From positions 62,001 to 126,000 of the forward strand of contig NZ_JABFNN010000030.1 of assembly GCF_013090115.1 (NCBI RefSeq): DNA of 64,000 nucleotides, read 5' to 3'. Each line of letters starts with the position of its first letter. The stretch's first letter is position 1. A program made the translations under genes and the position numbers. This DNA is from Flagellimonas amphidinii (GTDB lineage Bacteria > Bacteroidota > Bacteroidia > Flavobacteriales > Flavobacteriaceae). Below are positions 33,937 through 43,320 of this stretch, piece by piece. The notes under the pieces were generated by a model. It was not told the DNA's origin, ran no database searches, and was given only the letters and a program-made list of their open reading frames with translations.

Positions 33937-35202
33937 ATGTGGAAAACCAGTCTTTTTGCATTCTCTATTGCGTTCTTTTTTTTAGGATGTTCCAGTAGTG
34001 ATGAAGATACCAATCCCATTGAAGATAATAATCAAGATGATGGGAGTGCCCAAAATATTGGCACAGGCAATGTAGCTCGAAGTTTCACCCCTTGTGATGG
34101 AGGGATGGCTTCCATTTATCCTTGCCAAGGATATGACCTTCTTTTTCAAATGGACCTAACCGCTTTTGATGGTGACGAGGGCAATGATATTTGGGGATGG
34201 ACCGATACTGCTACAGGAAACGAATATGCTTTGGTGGGCTTAGATAATGGTACTGCGTTTGTTGATGTCACGGACACGGATAATCCAGTGTATTTGGGAA
34301 AATTAATGACAGCTACGGTAGCCAGCACCTGGCGCGACATCAAAGTTTATGGAGATTATGCCTTTATTGTCTCTGAAGCACAGAATCATGGAATACAAAT
34401 TTTCGATTTGAAAACGCTCAGAAACGTCAACAATCCACCGCAACTTTTTACTGCGGATACTCGCTATACTGGAATTGGAAATGCGCATAACATCGTTATC
34501 AATGAAGAGATGGGTTTTGCTTATGCAGTTGGTACGGCAAGGAGTGATGAGTTTAATGGTGGGGTGCATTTTATCAATATCCAAAACCCTACTAATCCAA
34601 CTGGCGTTGGGGGTTATGGAACTAATGGATACACGCATGACGCACAAGTGGTCACATACAATGGTCCAGATACAGATTACACGGGGAGGGAGATTTTCAT
34701 TGGATCCAATGAAAATCAAATTGCCATTGCTGATATCACGGATAAAGACAACCCAACAGAAATCGCAACATTGACCTATTCCAACACCGGTTACACGCAT
34801 CAAGGTTGGTTTACGGAAGATCATCGTTATTTTATGCTCGGGGATGAGTTGGATGAAACCAGTTTTGGTTTCAATTCAAGAACACTCATCTTTGATTTTA
34901 CCGATTTGGACAATCCAAATCTGCATACCACTTACCTAGGACCAACGGCAGCCATTGATCACAACGGTTATGTTGTGGGGGATGAGTTTTTTCTGGCCAA
35001 TTACACTGCTGGAATGCGAGTGCTGGACATTTCGGATATTGCGAATGAAAACATTTCCGAAACCGCATTTTTTGACTCTTATCCGTCCAATAACACAGCT
35101 GGGTTTAATGGAGTTTGGAGTGTTTATCCCTTTTTCGAAAGCGGAAAAATCTTGATCAATGATATCAACTCAGGCTTGTTTGTGGTTCAAAAATCCAATT
35201 AG
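33937..35202 (+). CDS. LVIVD-repeat (choice-of-anchor B) lipoprotein
   Basis: 421 residues. The lipoprotein signal MWKTSLFAFSIAFFFLGC has Cys18 followed by an acidic tether. The rest is a seven-bladed-propeller-like series of LVIVD units: FVDVTDTDNPVYLGKL, IQIFDLKTLRNVNNPP, VHFINIQNPTNPTGVGGYG, IAIADITDKDNPTEIATL, LIFDFTDLDNPNLHTTYLG and MRVLDISDIANENISET. Family members are known as choice-of-anchor B proteins with unknown role at the cell surface. A TATCTTTA -7-like box lies about 30 bp upstream. It is 4 bp from the next gene and co-transcribed. Confidence 0.85.
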   Translation: MWKTSLFAFSIAFFFLGCSSSDEDTNPIEDNNQDDGSAQNIGTGNVARSFTPCDGGMASIYPCQGYDLLFQMDLTAFDGDEGNDIWGWTDTATGNEYALVGLDNGTAFVDVTDTDNPVYLGKLMTATVASTWRDIKVYGDYAFIVSEAQNHGIQIFDLKTLRNVNNPPQLFTADTRYTGIGNAHNIVINEEMGFAYAVGTARSDEFNGGVHFINIQNPTNPTGVGGYGTNGYTHDAQVVTYNGPDTDYTGREIFIGSNENQIAIADITDKDNPTEIATLTYSNTGYTHQGWFTEDHRYFMLGDELDETSFGFNSRTLIFDFTDLDNPNLHTTYLGPTAAIDHNGYVVGDEFFLANYTAGMRVLDISDIANENISETAFFDSYPSNNTAGFNGVWSVYPFFESGKILINDINSGLFVVQKSN

Positions 35203-35206
35203 GGCT

Positions 35207-36550
35207 ATGAAAAGGGTACTATTGTTTTTATGGGTGATGACTTTTTGGTCATGTTCTGAAGATGATGATTCATCAACAGATACTATGAATGAAGTCACTT
35301 TTTTGGGAGAAGTGGATTGGATAAAAACCTATGGTGGAAGCGGGGAGGACACGGCACAATCTGTAATCCAAACCTCAGATGGGGGCTATGCAATTTTGGG
35401 TTACAGCAATAGTATTGATGGAGACTTGGCATCAAAAACCATGGAAGTGAACGATTATTGGCTCCTTAAACTGGATGTTGACGGAACATTGCAATGGAGT
35501 AAAACCTACGGAGGCAGTAAGGATGACAAAGGCCAATCTGTAATTCAGACAACTGATGGAGGCTATGCGATTGTTGGTTATGCCATGAGTGATGATGGAG
35601 ACGGGAGCAACAATGAGGGGTTTCATGACAATTGGATTTTGCGCTTGGATGCATCTGGAAATATTCTTTGGGAAAAGAGCTTTGGATTTGCAGGACATGA
35701 CCACTCTTATGATGTTATTCAAACCGATGATGGAGGCTTTTTCTTTGCTGGATTTCTTGATGTTACCTTGTCCAACGGTGAGGGAAATTTTGGAAAGGGT
35801 ACTTCACTTACTGCGCATGGCGTTGGTGAATTTTGGGGTACCCGTTTAAATGCCAATGGCAATTTGCAGTGGAGGCGATATTTTGGAGGCACTAACAACG
35901 ATCGTGCCCATGGCGTGGTGCAAGCAGATGATGGAGGGTTTGTAATGGCTGGTTTTTCTGAAAGTGATGATTTTGACATTTCCAACACTAAGGGAAGTTA
36001 TGATTTCTGGGTGGTGAAAGTGGATGGAAAAGGCAACATGCTTTGGGAAAAGTCTTTTGGAGGAACCGGAATAGAGATTTCTTATGATATCGTAAAGACC
36101 CAAGATGGAGACTATGCCATTGTGGGGAATACCTTTAGTACAGATGCAGATGTATCAAGAAACAATGGGGAGTCTGATGTTTGGCTCATCAAAATTGATG
36201 ATAAAGGCAATTTGTTGTGGGAAAAGACTTTTGGAGGGATAGGTTTTGATGCTGCCCGAGGATTGAGTACCACATCGGATGGAGGGTTTGTGCTGGCGGG
36301 GAACTCTAAAAGCTCAGATGGGGATGCTTCAGGAAACCATGGCGAAAATGACCTATGGGTTATTAAAACAGATGCTTCAGGAAAACTTGTCTATCAACAA
36401 TCTTTTGGAGGTTCGGGTCTTGATTTTGGCTTTGATGTCATAGAAGATTCAGATGGTGCTCTAGTACTCGTTGGCGAGGCTGCAAGTGATGACTTTTTGG
36501 AGTTGGAGCACAAAGGATTGACCGACTTGGTCGTTATCAAAATAAAATAG
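35207..36550 (+). CDS. Repeat-containing beta-propeller-like lipoprotein
   Basis: 447 residues from the ATG at 35207; the in-frame start at 35159 lies inside the preceding gene. The signal MKRVLLFLWVMTFWSC ends in a lipobox Cys. Seven units of about 52-58 residues follow, each like W-x-K-(T/S)-(Y/F)-G-G-(S/T)-x-x-D-x(3-5)-V-x-x-(T/A)-x-D-G-G-(Y/F)-x(3)-G-x-(S/T)-x-S-x-D-G-D (for example TYGGSGEDTAQSVIQTSDGG and SFGGTGIEISYDIVKTQDGD). This is a common flavobacterial secreted propeller. It is a separate gene 4 bp after the LVIVD lipoprotein gene. Function unknown. Confidence 0.82.
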   Translation: MKRVLLFLWVMTFWSCSEDDDSSTDTMNEVTFLGEVDWIKTYGGSGEDTAQSVIQTSDGGYAILGYSNSIDGDLASKTMEVNDYWLLKLDVDGTLQWSKTYGGSKDDKGQSVIQTTDGGYAIVGYAMSDDGDGSNNEGFHDNWILRLDASGNILWEKSFGFAGHDHSYDVIQTDDGGFFFAGFLDVTLSNGEGNFGKGTSLTAHGVGEFWGTRLNANGNLQWRRYFGGTNNDRAHGVVQADDGGFVMAGFSESDDFDISNTKGSYDFWVVKVDGKGNMLWEKSFGGTGIEISYDIVKTQDGDYAIVGNTFSTDADVSRNNGESDVWLIKIDDKGNLLWEKTFGGIGFDAARGLSTTSDGGFVLAGNSKSSDGDASGNHGENDLWVIKTDASGKLVYQQSFGGSGLDFGFDVIEDSDGALVLVGEAASDDFLELEHKGLTDLVVIKIK

Positions 36551-36630
36551 TCCTGCCATCCATAGAAAACTCTTATGGAAACATTCGTTATTATAATGTT
36601 AGGGAACATGGAAAAACTCTACTAATAAAG

Positions 36631-36638
36631 TATATTTG
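36631..36638 (+). promoter_or_regulatory. Probable -7 promoter element of the suf operon
   Basis: TATATTTG, an exact TAnnTTTG match, is 30 bp before the sufA ATG. Predicted transcription start is near 36645. No TTG at the usual distance was found, and no clear IscR- or Fur-type site was seen beside it. Confidence 0.5.
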
Positions 36639-36667
36639 TAGGCTATTTAGAACAAATCCAGTTAAAT

Positions 36668-36997
36668 ATGATTAAAGTTTCGGAAACTGCAAAACAAAAA
36701 GTAGTGTCGCTCATGACCGAAGAAGGTTTTGATGCTACAACGGATTTTGTACGTGTTGGAGTAAAAAGTGGAGGTTGTAGTGGATTGTCCTATGAGTTGA
36801 ACTTTGATAAAACCGCCTCAGATTCAGATAAGGTTTTTGAGGATAATGCCGTAAGAATCATTGTTGATAAGAAGAGCTTTTTATACTTAGTGGGTACAAC
36901 ACTGGAGTATTCTGGAGGTTTGAACGGGAAGGGATTTGTATTCAATAATCCCAATGCCCAAAGAACCTGTGGATGTGGAGAAAGCTTTTCGCTTTGA
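36668..36997 (+). CDS. sufA: A-type iron-sulfur carrier (HesB/IscA/SufA family)
   Basis: 109 residues. It receives iron-sulfur clusters and passes them to target proteins. The three conserved cysteines are in SGGCSGLSYEL (near residue 38) and CGCGESF at the C-terminus. Length is typical. It is the first gene of the suf group, 39 bp before sufB. Confidence 0.92.
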   Translation: MIKVSETAKQKVVSLMTEEGFDATTDFVRVGVKSGGCSGLSYELNFDKTASDSDKVFEDNAVRIIVDKKSFLYLVGTTLEYSGGLNGKGFVFNNPNAQRTCGCGESFSL

Positions 36998-37036
36998 TTC
37001 AAGATTGTTTATTGCCAATTGACTAACTGAGAACAC

Positions 37037-38482
37037 ATGGCTTACACAGAGGAAGAATTAAAAAAAGAACTGGAAACCAAAGAATACGAGTATGGTTTCT
37101 ATACCGATATTGAGTCGGATACCCTTCCCAAAGGGTTGAACGAAGATATTGTTATTGCTATTTCCAAGAAAAAGCAAGAGCCAGCATGGATGACCGAATG
37201 GCGGTTGGAGGCCTTCAGGGTATGGAAGGAAATGGAAGAGCCGGAATGGGCCAACGTAACTTACCAAAAACCGAACTTTCAAGATATCTCTTACTATTCC
37301 GCACCCAACAAAAAACCCAAATACAATAGTTTGGATGAAGTTGATCCAGAATTGTTGGAAACTTTCAAAAAGTTGGGCATCTCCGTGGACGAACAAAAAA
37401 AGCTGACAGGAGTTGCTGTGGATATTGTTATGGATTCCGTTTCGGTAGCTACCACCTTTAAAAAAACACTTGCGGAAAAAGGAATTATTTTCTGCTCCAT
37501 TTCTGAAGCAATCCAGGAACATCCAGAATTGGTCCAGAAATATATTGGCTCCGTGGTGCCGCAAAAAGACAATTTTTATGCCGCATTGAATTCGGCGGTC
37601 TTTTCTGATGGATCCTTTTGCTACATTCCCAAAGGCGTACGTTGCCCTATGGAATTGTCCACGTATTTCCGAATCAATCAAGCAGGGACAGGACAATTTG
37701 AACGCACCTTGGTCATTGCTGATGAGGGAAGTTATGTTAGCTATTTGGAAGGCTGTACCGCTCCATCCCGAGATGAAAACCAATTGCACGCAGCTGTAGT
37801 TGAACTCATTGCTTTGGACAATGCCGAAATCAAATATTCAACGGTACAGAACTGGTTCCCTGGTGATAAGGAAGGCAAGGGAGGGGTTTTCAATTTTGTG
37901 ACCAAAAGAGGATTATGTGAGAAAAACGCGAAGATTTCTTGGACGCAGGTTGAAACTGGATCGGCAGTTACTTGGAAATATCCATCTTGCGTTTTGAAAG
38001 GGGATAATTCCATTGGCGAATTCTATTCCATTGCGGTCACCAATAACTTTCAGCAAGCAGATACTGGGACCAAGATGATTCACTTGGGCAAAAACACCAA
38101 GAGCACCATTATCTCCAAAGGAATTTCAGCAGGGCAGTCGCAAAATAGTTACAGAGGTCTGGTACAGGTGAACAGTAGGGCAGAAAATGCCAGAAACTTT
38201 TCGCAATGTGATTCTTTGTTGATGGGGAATCGATGTGGCGCACATACTTTCCCTTATATAGAAGCAAAAAATAAAACTGCACAAATAGAGCACGAGGCTA
38301 CCACAAGTAAAATTGGGGAGGATCAGATTTTTTATTGCAACCAGCGAGGCATTGATACCGAAAAGGCCATTGCCCTTATCGTTAATGGATTTAGCAAGGA
38401 AGTCTTGAACAAATTGCCCATGGAATTTGCAGTGGAAGCACAAAAATTATTGGAAATAAGCCTAGAAGGTTCAGTAGGATAA
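37037..38482 (+). CDS. sufB: Fe-S cluster scaffold subunit SufB
   Basis: 481 residues. SufB, with SufC and SufD, is the scaffold on which clusters are built. Typical blocks are [103 protein letters not shown] and the end [29 protein letters not shown]. The conserved cysteine near 253 (EGC) and others are retained. It is followed by sufC after 43 bp. Confidence 0.96.
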   Translation: MAYTEEELKKELETKEYEYGFYTDIESDTLPKGLNEDIVIAISKKKQEPAWMTEWRLEAFRVWKEMEEPEWANVTYQKPNFQDISYYSAPNKKPKYNSLDEVDPELLETFKKLGISVDEQKKLTGVAVDIVMDSVSVATTFKKTLAEKGIIFCSISEAIQEHPELVQKYIGSVVPQKDNFYAALNSAVFSDGSFCYIPKGVRCPMELSTYFRINQAGTGQFERTLVIADEGSYVSYLEGCTAPSRDENQLHAAVVELIALDNAEIKYSTVQNWFPGDKEGKGGVFNFVTKRGLCEKNAKISWTQVETGSAVTWKYPSCVLKGDNSIGEFYSIAVTNNFQQADTGTKMIHLGKNTKSTIISKGISAGQSQNSYRGLVQVNSRAENARNFSQCDSLLMGNRCGAHTFPYIEAKNKTAQIEHEATTSKIGEDQIFYCNQRGIDTEKAIALIVNGFSKEVLNKLPMEFAVEAQKLLEISLEGSVG

Positions 38483-38525
38483 TAAACAATACTTAAATCT
38501 GCATCTGAGCAGTCAATCATAGATC

Positions 38526-39278
38526 ATGTTAGAAATTAAAGATTTACACGCAAGCGTAGAGGATAAAAAGATACTCAAGGGAATCAACCTTCAAGTAAAC
38601 CCAGGAGAAGTACATGCTATTATGGGACCCAATGGTTCTGGAAAAAGTACTTTGGCATCCGTTATTGCAGGAAAAGAGGATTTTGAAATCAAAAAAGGGA
38701 ACATTTCCTTGGAAGGTGAGGATTTGGAAGAATTGGCGCCAGAAGAAAGAGCCCATAAAGGGATTTTCCTTTCCTTTCAATACCCAGTGGAGATTCCAGG
38801 GGTTTCCGTGACCAACTTCATGAAAACGGCCATCAACGAATCCAGAAAAGCAAGAGGCTTGGAGGATATGCCCGCCAATCAAATGTTGAAACTGATTCGT
38901 GAGAAATCCGAATTGTTGGAAATAGACCGCAAGTTTTTGTCGCGTTCCTTGAACGAAGGTTTTTCAGGAGGTGAGAAAAAACGAAACGAAATATTTCAAA
39001 TGGCCATGATGGAACCTAAATTGGCCATCTTGGATGAAACCGATTCCGGGTTGGATATTGATGCACTTCGCATTGTGGCCAATGGAGTCAACAAATTAAG
39101 AAACAAGGACAACGCCATTATAGTGATCACACACTACCAAAGATTGTTGGAATATATTGTTCCTGACTTTGTACATGTGCTCCATGATGGAAAGATTGTA
39201 AAATCTGGCACCAAGGAATTGGCTTTGGAACTGGAGGAAAAAGGATACGATTGGATCAAGCAGGAAACTGTAGCTTAA
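38526..39278 (+). CDS. sufC: Fe-S assembly ATPase SufC
   Basis: 250 residues, an ABC-type ATPase that drives the SufBCD scaffold. It has Walker [10 protein letters not shown] near residue 35, the signature [15 protein letters not shown] near 145, Walker [17 protein letters not shown] near 160 and the H-loop ITHYQRLL near 200. All nucleotide motifs are intact. It is soluble, with no membrane segment, and sits between sufB and sufD. Confidence 0.96.
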   Translation: MLEIKDLHASVEDKKILKGINLQVNPGEVHAIMGPNGSGKSTLASVIAGKEDFEIKKGNISLEGEDLEELAPEERAHKGIFLSFQYPVEIPGVSVTNFMKTAINESRKARGLEDMPANQMLKLIREKSELLEIDRKFLSRSLNEGFSGGEKKRNEIFQMAMMEPKLAILDETDSGLDIDALRIVANGVNKLRNKDNAIIVITHYQRLLEYIVPDFVHVLHDGKIVKSGTKELALELEEKGYDWIKQETVA

Positions 39279-39288
39279 GTATTGGCAG

Positions 39289-40605
39289 ATGGATTTAAAA
39301 GATAAATTACTCTCATCTTTTTTGGCATTTGAAAACACAGTGGACTTGGATAATCCGGTTCATGAGGTTCGTTCAGAAGCTATTAAAAACTTTGAGACCA
39401 AAGGTTTCCCTTCCAAAAAAGAGGAAGCTTGGAAGTACACCTCGCTGAACAACCTTCAGAAAGTGGACTTTAGTATTTTTCCAAAACAGGAAAGTGCTTT
39501 GGATTATAAGGACATTAAAAAGTACTTTATTCATGAAATAGACACCTATAAGATTGTCTTTGTGGATGGAGTCTACAGCTCCTATCTATCAGAAACAACC
39601 CATGATGGTGTTGATGTTTGTTTGATGAGTTCCGCTTTCAGCAAACCTATGTACAGACAGGTAATCGATGTGTATTTCAATAAAGTGGCATCTAAAGATG
39701 AATCGCTGACCACATTGAATACCGCCTTTAGTAAAGAAGGTGCGTACATCTATATTCCGAAGAACAAAATGCCTAAAAAGCCTATTCAAATTTTGCATTT
39801 GGCTACGGGTAATGAAGCCGCCTTGATGCTTCAACCTCGTAATTTGATCGTGGCCGAAGAAAATGCAGAAGTACAGATTATTGAGCGTCATCAAAGTTTG
39901 ACCGAAAACGAGGTCTTTACCAATTCCGTGACCGAGATATTTGCAGCCAAAGATGCCCATGTGGATTATTACAAGGTGCAAAATGATTCTGATACCGCTT
40001 CCTTGGTGGACAACACCTACATATCACAAAAGGACAATAGTGTGGTGAAGGTGCACACCTTTTCATTTGGAGGAAAACTGACCCGGAACAATTTGAATTT
40101 CTATCAGAATGGCGAACGAATAGATTCCACGCTTAAGGGGGTAACTATTTTGGGCGAAAAGCAACACGTAGATCATCATACCTTGGTGCACCATGCACAA
40201 CCCAATTGTGAAAGCCACCAAGATTATAAAGGAATTTTTGGGGAGAAATCCACAGGGGTTTTCAACGGGAAAATTATTGTGGACAAGATTGCTCAAAAAA
40301 CCAATGCCTTTCAGCAGAACAATAACATATTGATCAGTGATAAGGCTACCATCAATACAAAACCACAATTGGAGATTTTTGCAGATGATGTAAAATGTTC
40401 CCACGGATGTACTATTGGCCAGTTGGATGAAGACGCGTTGTTCTACTTAAGATCTAGAGGGATTCCTAAAAAAGAGGCCACTGCATTGTTGATGTACGCT
40501 TTTGCCAACAACGTGTTGGAAAGTGTTCGTATTCCTGAGTTGAAGGCAAGAATCAATAAGATTATTGCCAGCAAGTTGGGAGTTCGTGTAGGCTTTGAGT
40601 TATAG
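39289..40605 (+). CDS. sufD: Fe-S assembly scaffold subunit SufD
   Basis: 438 residues. SufD pairs with SufB on SufC. Blocks include GFPSKKEEAWKYTSLNNLQKVDFS, the beta-helix section (IIERHQSLTENEVFTNSVTEIFAAKDA), TLVHHAQPNCESHQDYKGIFGEKSTGVFNGKIIVDKIAQKTNAFQQN and KCSHGCTIGQLDEDALFYLRSRGIPKKEA. The His and Cys residues in HHAQPNCES and KCSHGC match positions used at the SufB-SufD interface in E. coli. It is 10 bp after sufC and 29 bp before sufS. Confidence 0.95.
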   Translation: MDLKDKLLSSFLAFENTVDLDNPVHEVRSEAIKNFETKGFPSKKEEAWKYTSLNNLQKVDFSIFPKQESALDYKDIKKYFIHEIDTYKIVFVDGVYSSYLSETTHDGVDVCLMSSAFSKPMYRQVIDVYFNKVASKDESLTTLNTAFSKEGAYIYIPKNKMPKKPIQILHLATGNEAALMLQPRNLIVAEENAEVQIIERHQSLTENEVFTNSVTEIFAAKDAHVDYYKVQNDSDTASLVDNTYISQKDNSVVKVHTFSFGGKLTRNNLNFYQNGERIDSTLKGVTILGEKQHVDHHTLVHHAQPNCESHQDYKGIFGEKSTGVFNGKIIVDKIAQKTNAFQQNNNILISDKATINTKPQLEIFADDVKCSHGCTIGQLDEDALFYLRSRGIPKKEATALLMYAFANNVLESVRIPELKARINKIIASKLGVRVGFEL

Positions 40606-40634
40606 TCCTCCAATCTCACCCTAAAAGGGAATAC

Positions 40635-41861
40635 ATGTTACAGACCTCTTTTGATATAGATACGATACGAAAGGACTTCCCTATCCTAAACCGGGAGGTG
40701 AATGGACAACCATTGGTGTATTTGGACAATGCAGCCACGTCGCAAACACCCAGACAGGTAATTGACACCATTGTGGATTATTATGAGGGATACAATGCCA
40801 ATATCCATCGCGGAGTGCACAGTCTTTCGCAAGAGGCCACGGATGCCTACGAAATTGCCCGAAAAAAAATTCAGGAACATTTCAACATTGGACATTCCCA
40901 TGAGGTGATCTTTACCTCTGGAACCACCCATAGTATCAATTTGGTGGCCACAGGGTTTACCTCCTTTCTAAAGAAAGGAGACGAGGTTTTGGTGTCGGCC
41001 ATGGAACACCATTCCAATATTGTGCCTTGGCAAATGCTCTGCGAACGTACAGGTGCCATCCTAAAAGTTATTCCGATGAACTTGCAAGGTGAATTGGAGA
41101 TGGATGCTTACCATCAATTACTTTCCGAAAAAACCAAGTTGGTATTCTGTAACCATGTTTCCAATGCGTTGGGGACCATTAATCCCATAAAGGAAATAAT
41201 TGATGCTGCCCATAGAGTGGGTGCCGCCGTTTTAATTGATGGCGCGCAGGCGGCAGCTCATATCAAACCAGATTTAAAGGCACTGGATGTTGATTTTTAT
41301 ACCGTTTCAGCACATAAAATGTGTGGTCCTACGGGTGTAGGGATATTGTATGGCAAGGAAGAATGGCTCAAAAAATTACCACCTTACCAAGGAGGCGGAG
41401 AAATGATTGCGGAGGTCACTTTTGAAAAGACTACCTATGCAGACCTCCCCCATAAATTTGAAGCAGGAACTCCCAACATTTGCGGCGGAATTGCTTTTGG
41501 AGCTGCTTTGGATTATATGAATTCCATTGGTTTCGATGTCATTGCCCAATATGAAGATGAACTGATTCAATATGCTACAGCACAGTTACTTTCTATTGAA
41601 GGGTTAAGAATTTACGGAACCGCAACGCACAAAACTTCAGTTATTTCCTTTAATATAGATGGAATCCATCCATATGATATAGGAACAATTCTGGATAAAC
41701 TGGGGATAGCTGTCAGAACCGGGCACCATTGCGCACAACCCATCATGGATTTTTACCAAATTCCTGGAACAGTTAGAGCCAGTTTTAGCTTTTACAATAC
41801 TAAGGAAGAAGTGGATACATTGGTCGAAGGTGTAAAAAGAGCCAAGAACATGCTGCTGTAA
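40635..41861 (+). CDS. sufS: Cysteine desulfurase SufS
   Basis: 408 residues, a PLP enzyme that takes sulfur from cysteine as a persulfide for cluster assembly. The PLP lysine is Lys228 in SAHKMCGPTG. The persulfide cysteine is Cys366 in RTGHHCAQP. Other blocks are YLDNAATSQTPRQVID, TSGTTHSINLVA and HHSNIVPWQ. It is the SufS (class II) type, with the shorter loop before Cys. It is followed by sufE after 72 bp containing an internal promoter. Confidence 0.96.
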   Translation: MLQTSFDIDTIRKDFPILNREVNGQPLVYLDNAATSQTPRQVIDTIVDYYEGYNANIHRGVHSLSQEATDAYEIARKKIQEHFNIGHSHEVIFTSGTTHSINLVATGFTSFLKKGDEVLVSAMEHHSNIVPWQMLCERTGAILKVIPMNLQGELEMDAYHQLLSEKTKLVFCNHVSNALGTINPIKEIIDAAHRVGAAVLIDGAQAAAHIKPDLKALDVDFYTVSAHKMCGPTGVGILYGKEEWLKKLPPYQGGGEMIAEVTFEKTTYADLPHKFEAGTPNICGGIAFGAALDYMNSIGFDVIAQYEDELIQYATAQLLSIEGLRIYGTATHKTSVISFNIDGIHPYDIGTILDKLGIAVRTGHHCAQPIMDFYQIPGTVRASFSFYNTKEEVDTLVEGVKRAKNMLL

Positions 41862-41888
41862 TACGGTAGTTATCTTTATCTTAAAGAC

Positions 41889-41919
41889 TTGATAGGCATT
41901 CATCCGAATTGTATTTTTG
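41889..41919 (+). promoter_or_regulatory. Internal promoter upstream of sufE
   Basis: TTG at 41889-41891 and TATTTTTG at 41912-41919 have a 20-nt spacer. Predicted start near 41926, 8 nt before the sufE ATG, so the second half of the suf cluster may be expressed separately. Confidence 0.5.
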
Positions 41920-41933
41920 AACAAAATTGAGAT

Positions 41934-42356
41934 ATGACCATACCAGAAATACAAGAAGAAATAGTGGATGAGTTTTCCATGTTCGATGATTGGATGCAAC
42001 GTTATGAATACATGATTGAGCTTGGAAAATCCCTTCCATTGATTGATGATCAGCACAAAACTGATGACAATCTTATTAAAGGTTGCCAAAGTAAGGTATG
42101 GGTGCATGCTGAATTGGATAACGACAAATTGGTTTTTACAGCGGATAGCGATGCCATTATTACCAAAGGTATCATAGCTATATTGATCAGGACCTTTAGT
42201 AACCAGAAGCCACAAGATATTATTGATGCCGATACGGACTTTATTGATGAGGTTGGGCTTAAAGAGCACTTGTCACCAACACGGGCCAATGGTTTGGTAA
42301 GTATGGTAAAGCAGCTAAAACTGTATGCGGTGGCCTATCAAACACAATTAAACTAG
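41934..42356 (+). CDS. sufE: Sulfur acceptor SufE
   Basis: 140 residues. SufE takes persulfide sulfur from SufS and gives it to SufB. The acceptor cysteine is Cys51 in IKGCQSKVWVH, and further blocks are DSDAIITKGIIAILIRTF and EHLSPTRANGLVSMVKQLK. Length is normal. It is 4 bp before the DUF59 gene. Confidence 0.95.
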   Translation: MTIPEIQEEIVDEFSMFDDWMQRYEYMIELGKSLPLIDDQHKTDDNLIKGCQSKVWVHAELDNDKLVFTADSDAIITKGIIAILIRTFSNQKPQDIIDADTDFIDEVGLKEHLSPTRANGLVSMVKQLKLYAVAYQTQLN

Positions 42357-42360
42357 AAAA

Positions 42361-42690
42361 ATGAGCGAAGAAATTACCATAGATACACAAGAACTGGGAG
42401 AAAAAATAGTAAGGGTATTGAAGACGATTTATGACCCCGAAATCCCTGTGGATATATATGAATTGGGTCTTATTTACGATGTTTTTGTAAATGAGAATAA
42501 CGACGTAAAGATTTTAATGACTTTGACTTCACCCAATTGTCCCGTGGCCGAAACTTTGCCCGTTGAGGTAGAAGAAAAAGTCAAATCCTTGGATGAGCTC
42601 AATGATGTGGAGGTTGAAATCACCTTTGATCCACCTTGGACGCAAGAATTGATGAGTGAGGAAGCGAAATTGGAACTGGGACTATTATAA
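42361..42690 (+). CDS. sufT: DUF59/MIP18-family Fe-S assembly protein (SufT-like)
   Basis: 109 residues. The DUF59 domain has VLKTIYDPEIPVDIYELGLIYDVFV (DPE motif), the cysteine motif TSPNCPVAETLP, and EITFDPPWTQELMSEEAKLELGLL. Such proteins help mature iron-sulfur proteins. The gene is 4 bp after sufE, and the 67-bp gap after it contains a repeat hairpin. Precise function is from related SufT proteins, which vary. Confidence 0.9.
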   Translation: MSEEITIDTQELGEKIVRVLKTIYDPEIPVDIYELGLIYDVFVNENNDVKILMTLTSPNCPVAETLPVEVEEKVKSLDELNDVEVEITFDPPWTQELMSEEAKLELGLL

Positions 42691-42709
42691 TAGATGTTAG
42701 ACTTTAGTG

Positions 42710-42757
42710 TTGAGTATTGAGAAAATCTCAATACTCAAATCTCAATACTCAAATCTG
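42710..42757. repeat. Inverted and tandem repeat hairpin between sufT-like and DUF2480 genes
   Basis: TTGAGTATTGAGA (42710-42722) and TCTCAATACTCAA (42726-42738) form a perfect 13-bp hairpin with a 3-nt loop. The right arm unit ATCTCAATACTCAA is repeated at once at 42739-42752, so three copies of one unit are present, one inverted. It ends directly at the DUF2480 ATG (42758). Without a T-tract it is a weak terminator. Confidence 0.7.
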
Positions 42758-43261
42758 ATGGATGAAATCGTAAATAGAGTTGCCCAAAGTAAACTGGTCA
42801 CATTTGATTTGGAGGAGTTATATCCCGAAGGTCAAAGAATAACCTTGGACATTAAGGATTGGCTTTATGAAGGTATCATTCTAAAAGAAAAAGATTTCAG
42901 AAAATATGTTGATGAACAGGATTGGTCCGCTTACCAAAATACCTATGTAGCCCTGTATTGTTCAACAGATGCCATAATTCCGGGTTGGGCGTTCATGCTG
43001 GTGGCTTCCAGATTAAATCCCTTTGTTAAAAAAGTGGTGGTTGGAAATATGGAAGATTTAGAAACTGCCATCTATCAAGAACTTTTGAATAGTCTGGATA
43101 CCGCTCCATTTGCTGATAAGCCTGTAATTATAAAAGGTTGTTCCAACAAACCAGTTCCAGAGAATGCCTATATCATGGCAATGTCCAAAATACAGCAAGT
43201 AGCTAAAAGTGTCATGTATGGAGAGGCCTGTTCATCTGTTCCTTTGTTCAAGAGAAAATAA
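42758..43261 (+). CDS. DUF2480-family protein in the suf cluster
   Basis: 167 residues from the ATG at 42758; an earlier in-frame start lies inside the repeat hairpin. Segments such as VTFDLEELYPEGQRITLDIKDWLYEGIILKEKDFR and PVIIKGCSNKPVPENAYIMAMSKIQQVAKSVMYGEACSSVPLFKR fit the Bacteroidota family DUF2480. Two conserved-looking cysteines (KGC and EAC) could matter in iron-sulfur or sulfur handling. It is in the operon after the DUF59 gene. The role is unknown; position suggests a part in SUF assembly. Confidence 0.82.
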   Translation: MDEIVNRVAQSKLVTFDLEELYPEGQRITLDIKDWLYEGIILKEKDFRKYVDEQDWSAYQNTYVALYCSTDAIIPGWAFMLVASRLNPFVKKVVVGNMEDLETAIYQELLNSLDTAPFADKPVIIKGCSNKPVPENAYIMAMSKIQQVAKSVMYGEACSSVPLFKRK

Positions 43262-43287
43262 CCCCATATTTTAAGTGTGACATTTCA

Positions 43288-43295
43288 TATTTTTG
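43288..43295 (+). promoter_or_regulatory. Probable -7 promoter element of the DUF3078 gene
   Basis: TATTTTTG matches TAnnTTTG, 25 bp before the ATG at 43321, so the DUF3078 gene may be transcribed separately from the suf operon. Confidence 0.4.
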
Positions 43296-43320
43296 GTGTC
43301 TCAACACTAAACTCTCTACT

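Noticed and set aside
37058..37789. Long open frame (243 codons) antisense to sufB
   Set aside because: It lies wholly opposite a certain gene, has no recognisable domain and odd composition; it is a shadow frame.
41637..42269. Long open frame (210 codons) antisense to the end of sufS and sufE
   Set aside because: It covers two well-supported genes on the other strand and has no domain.
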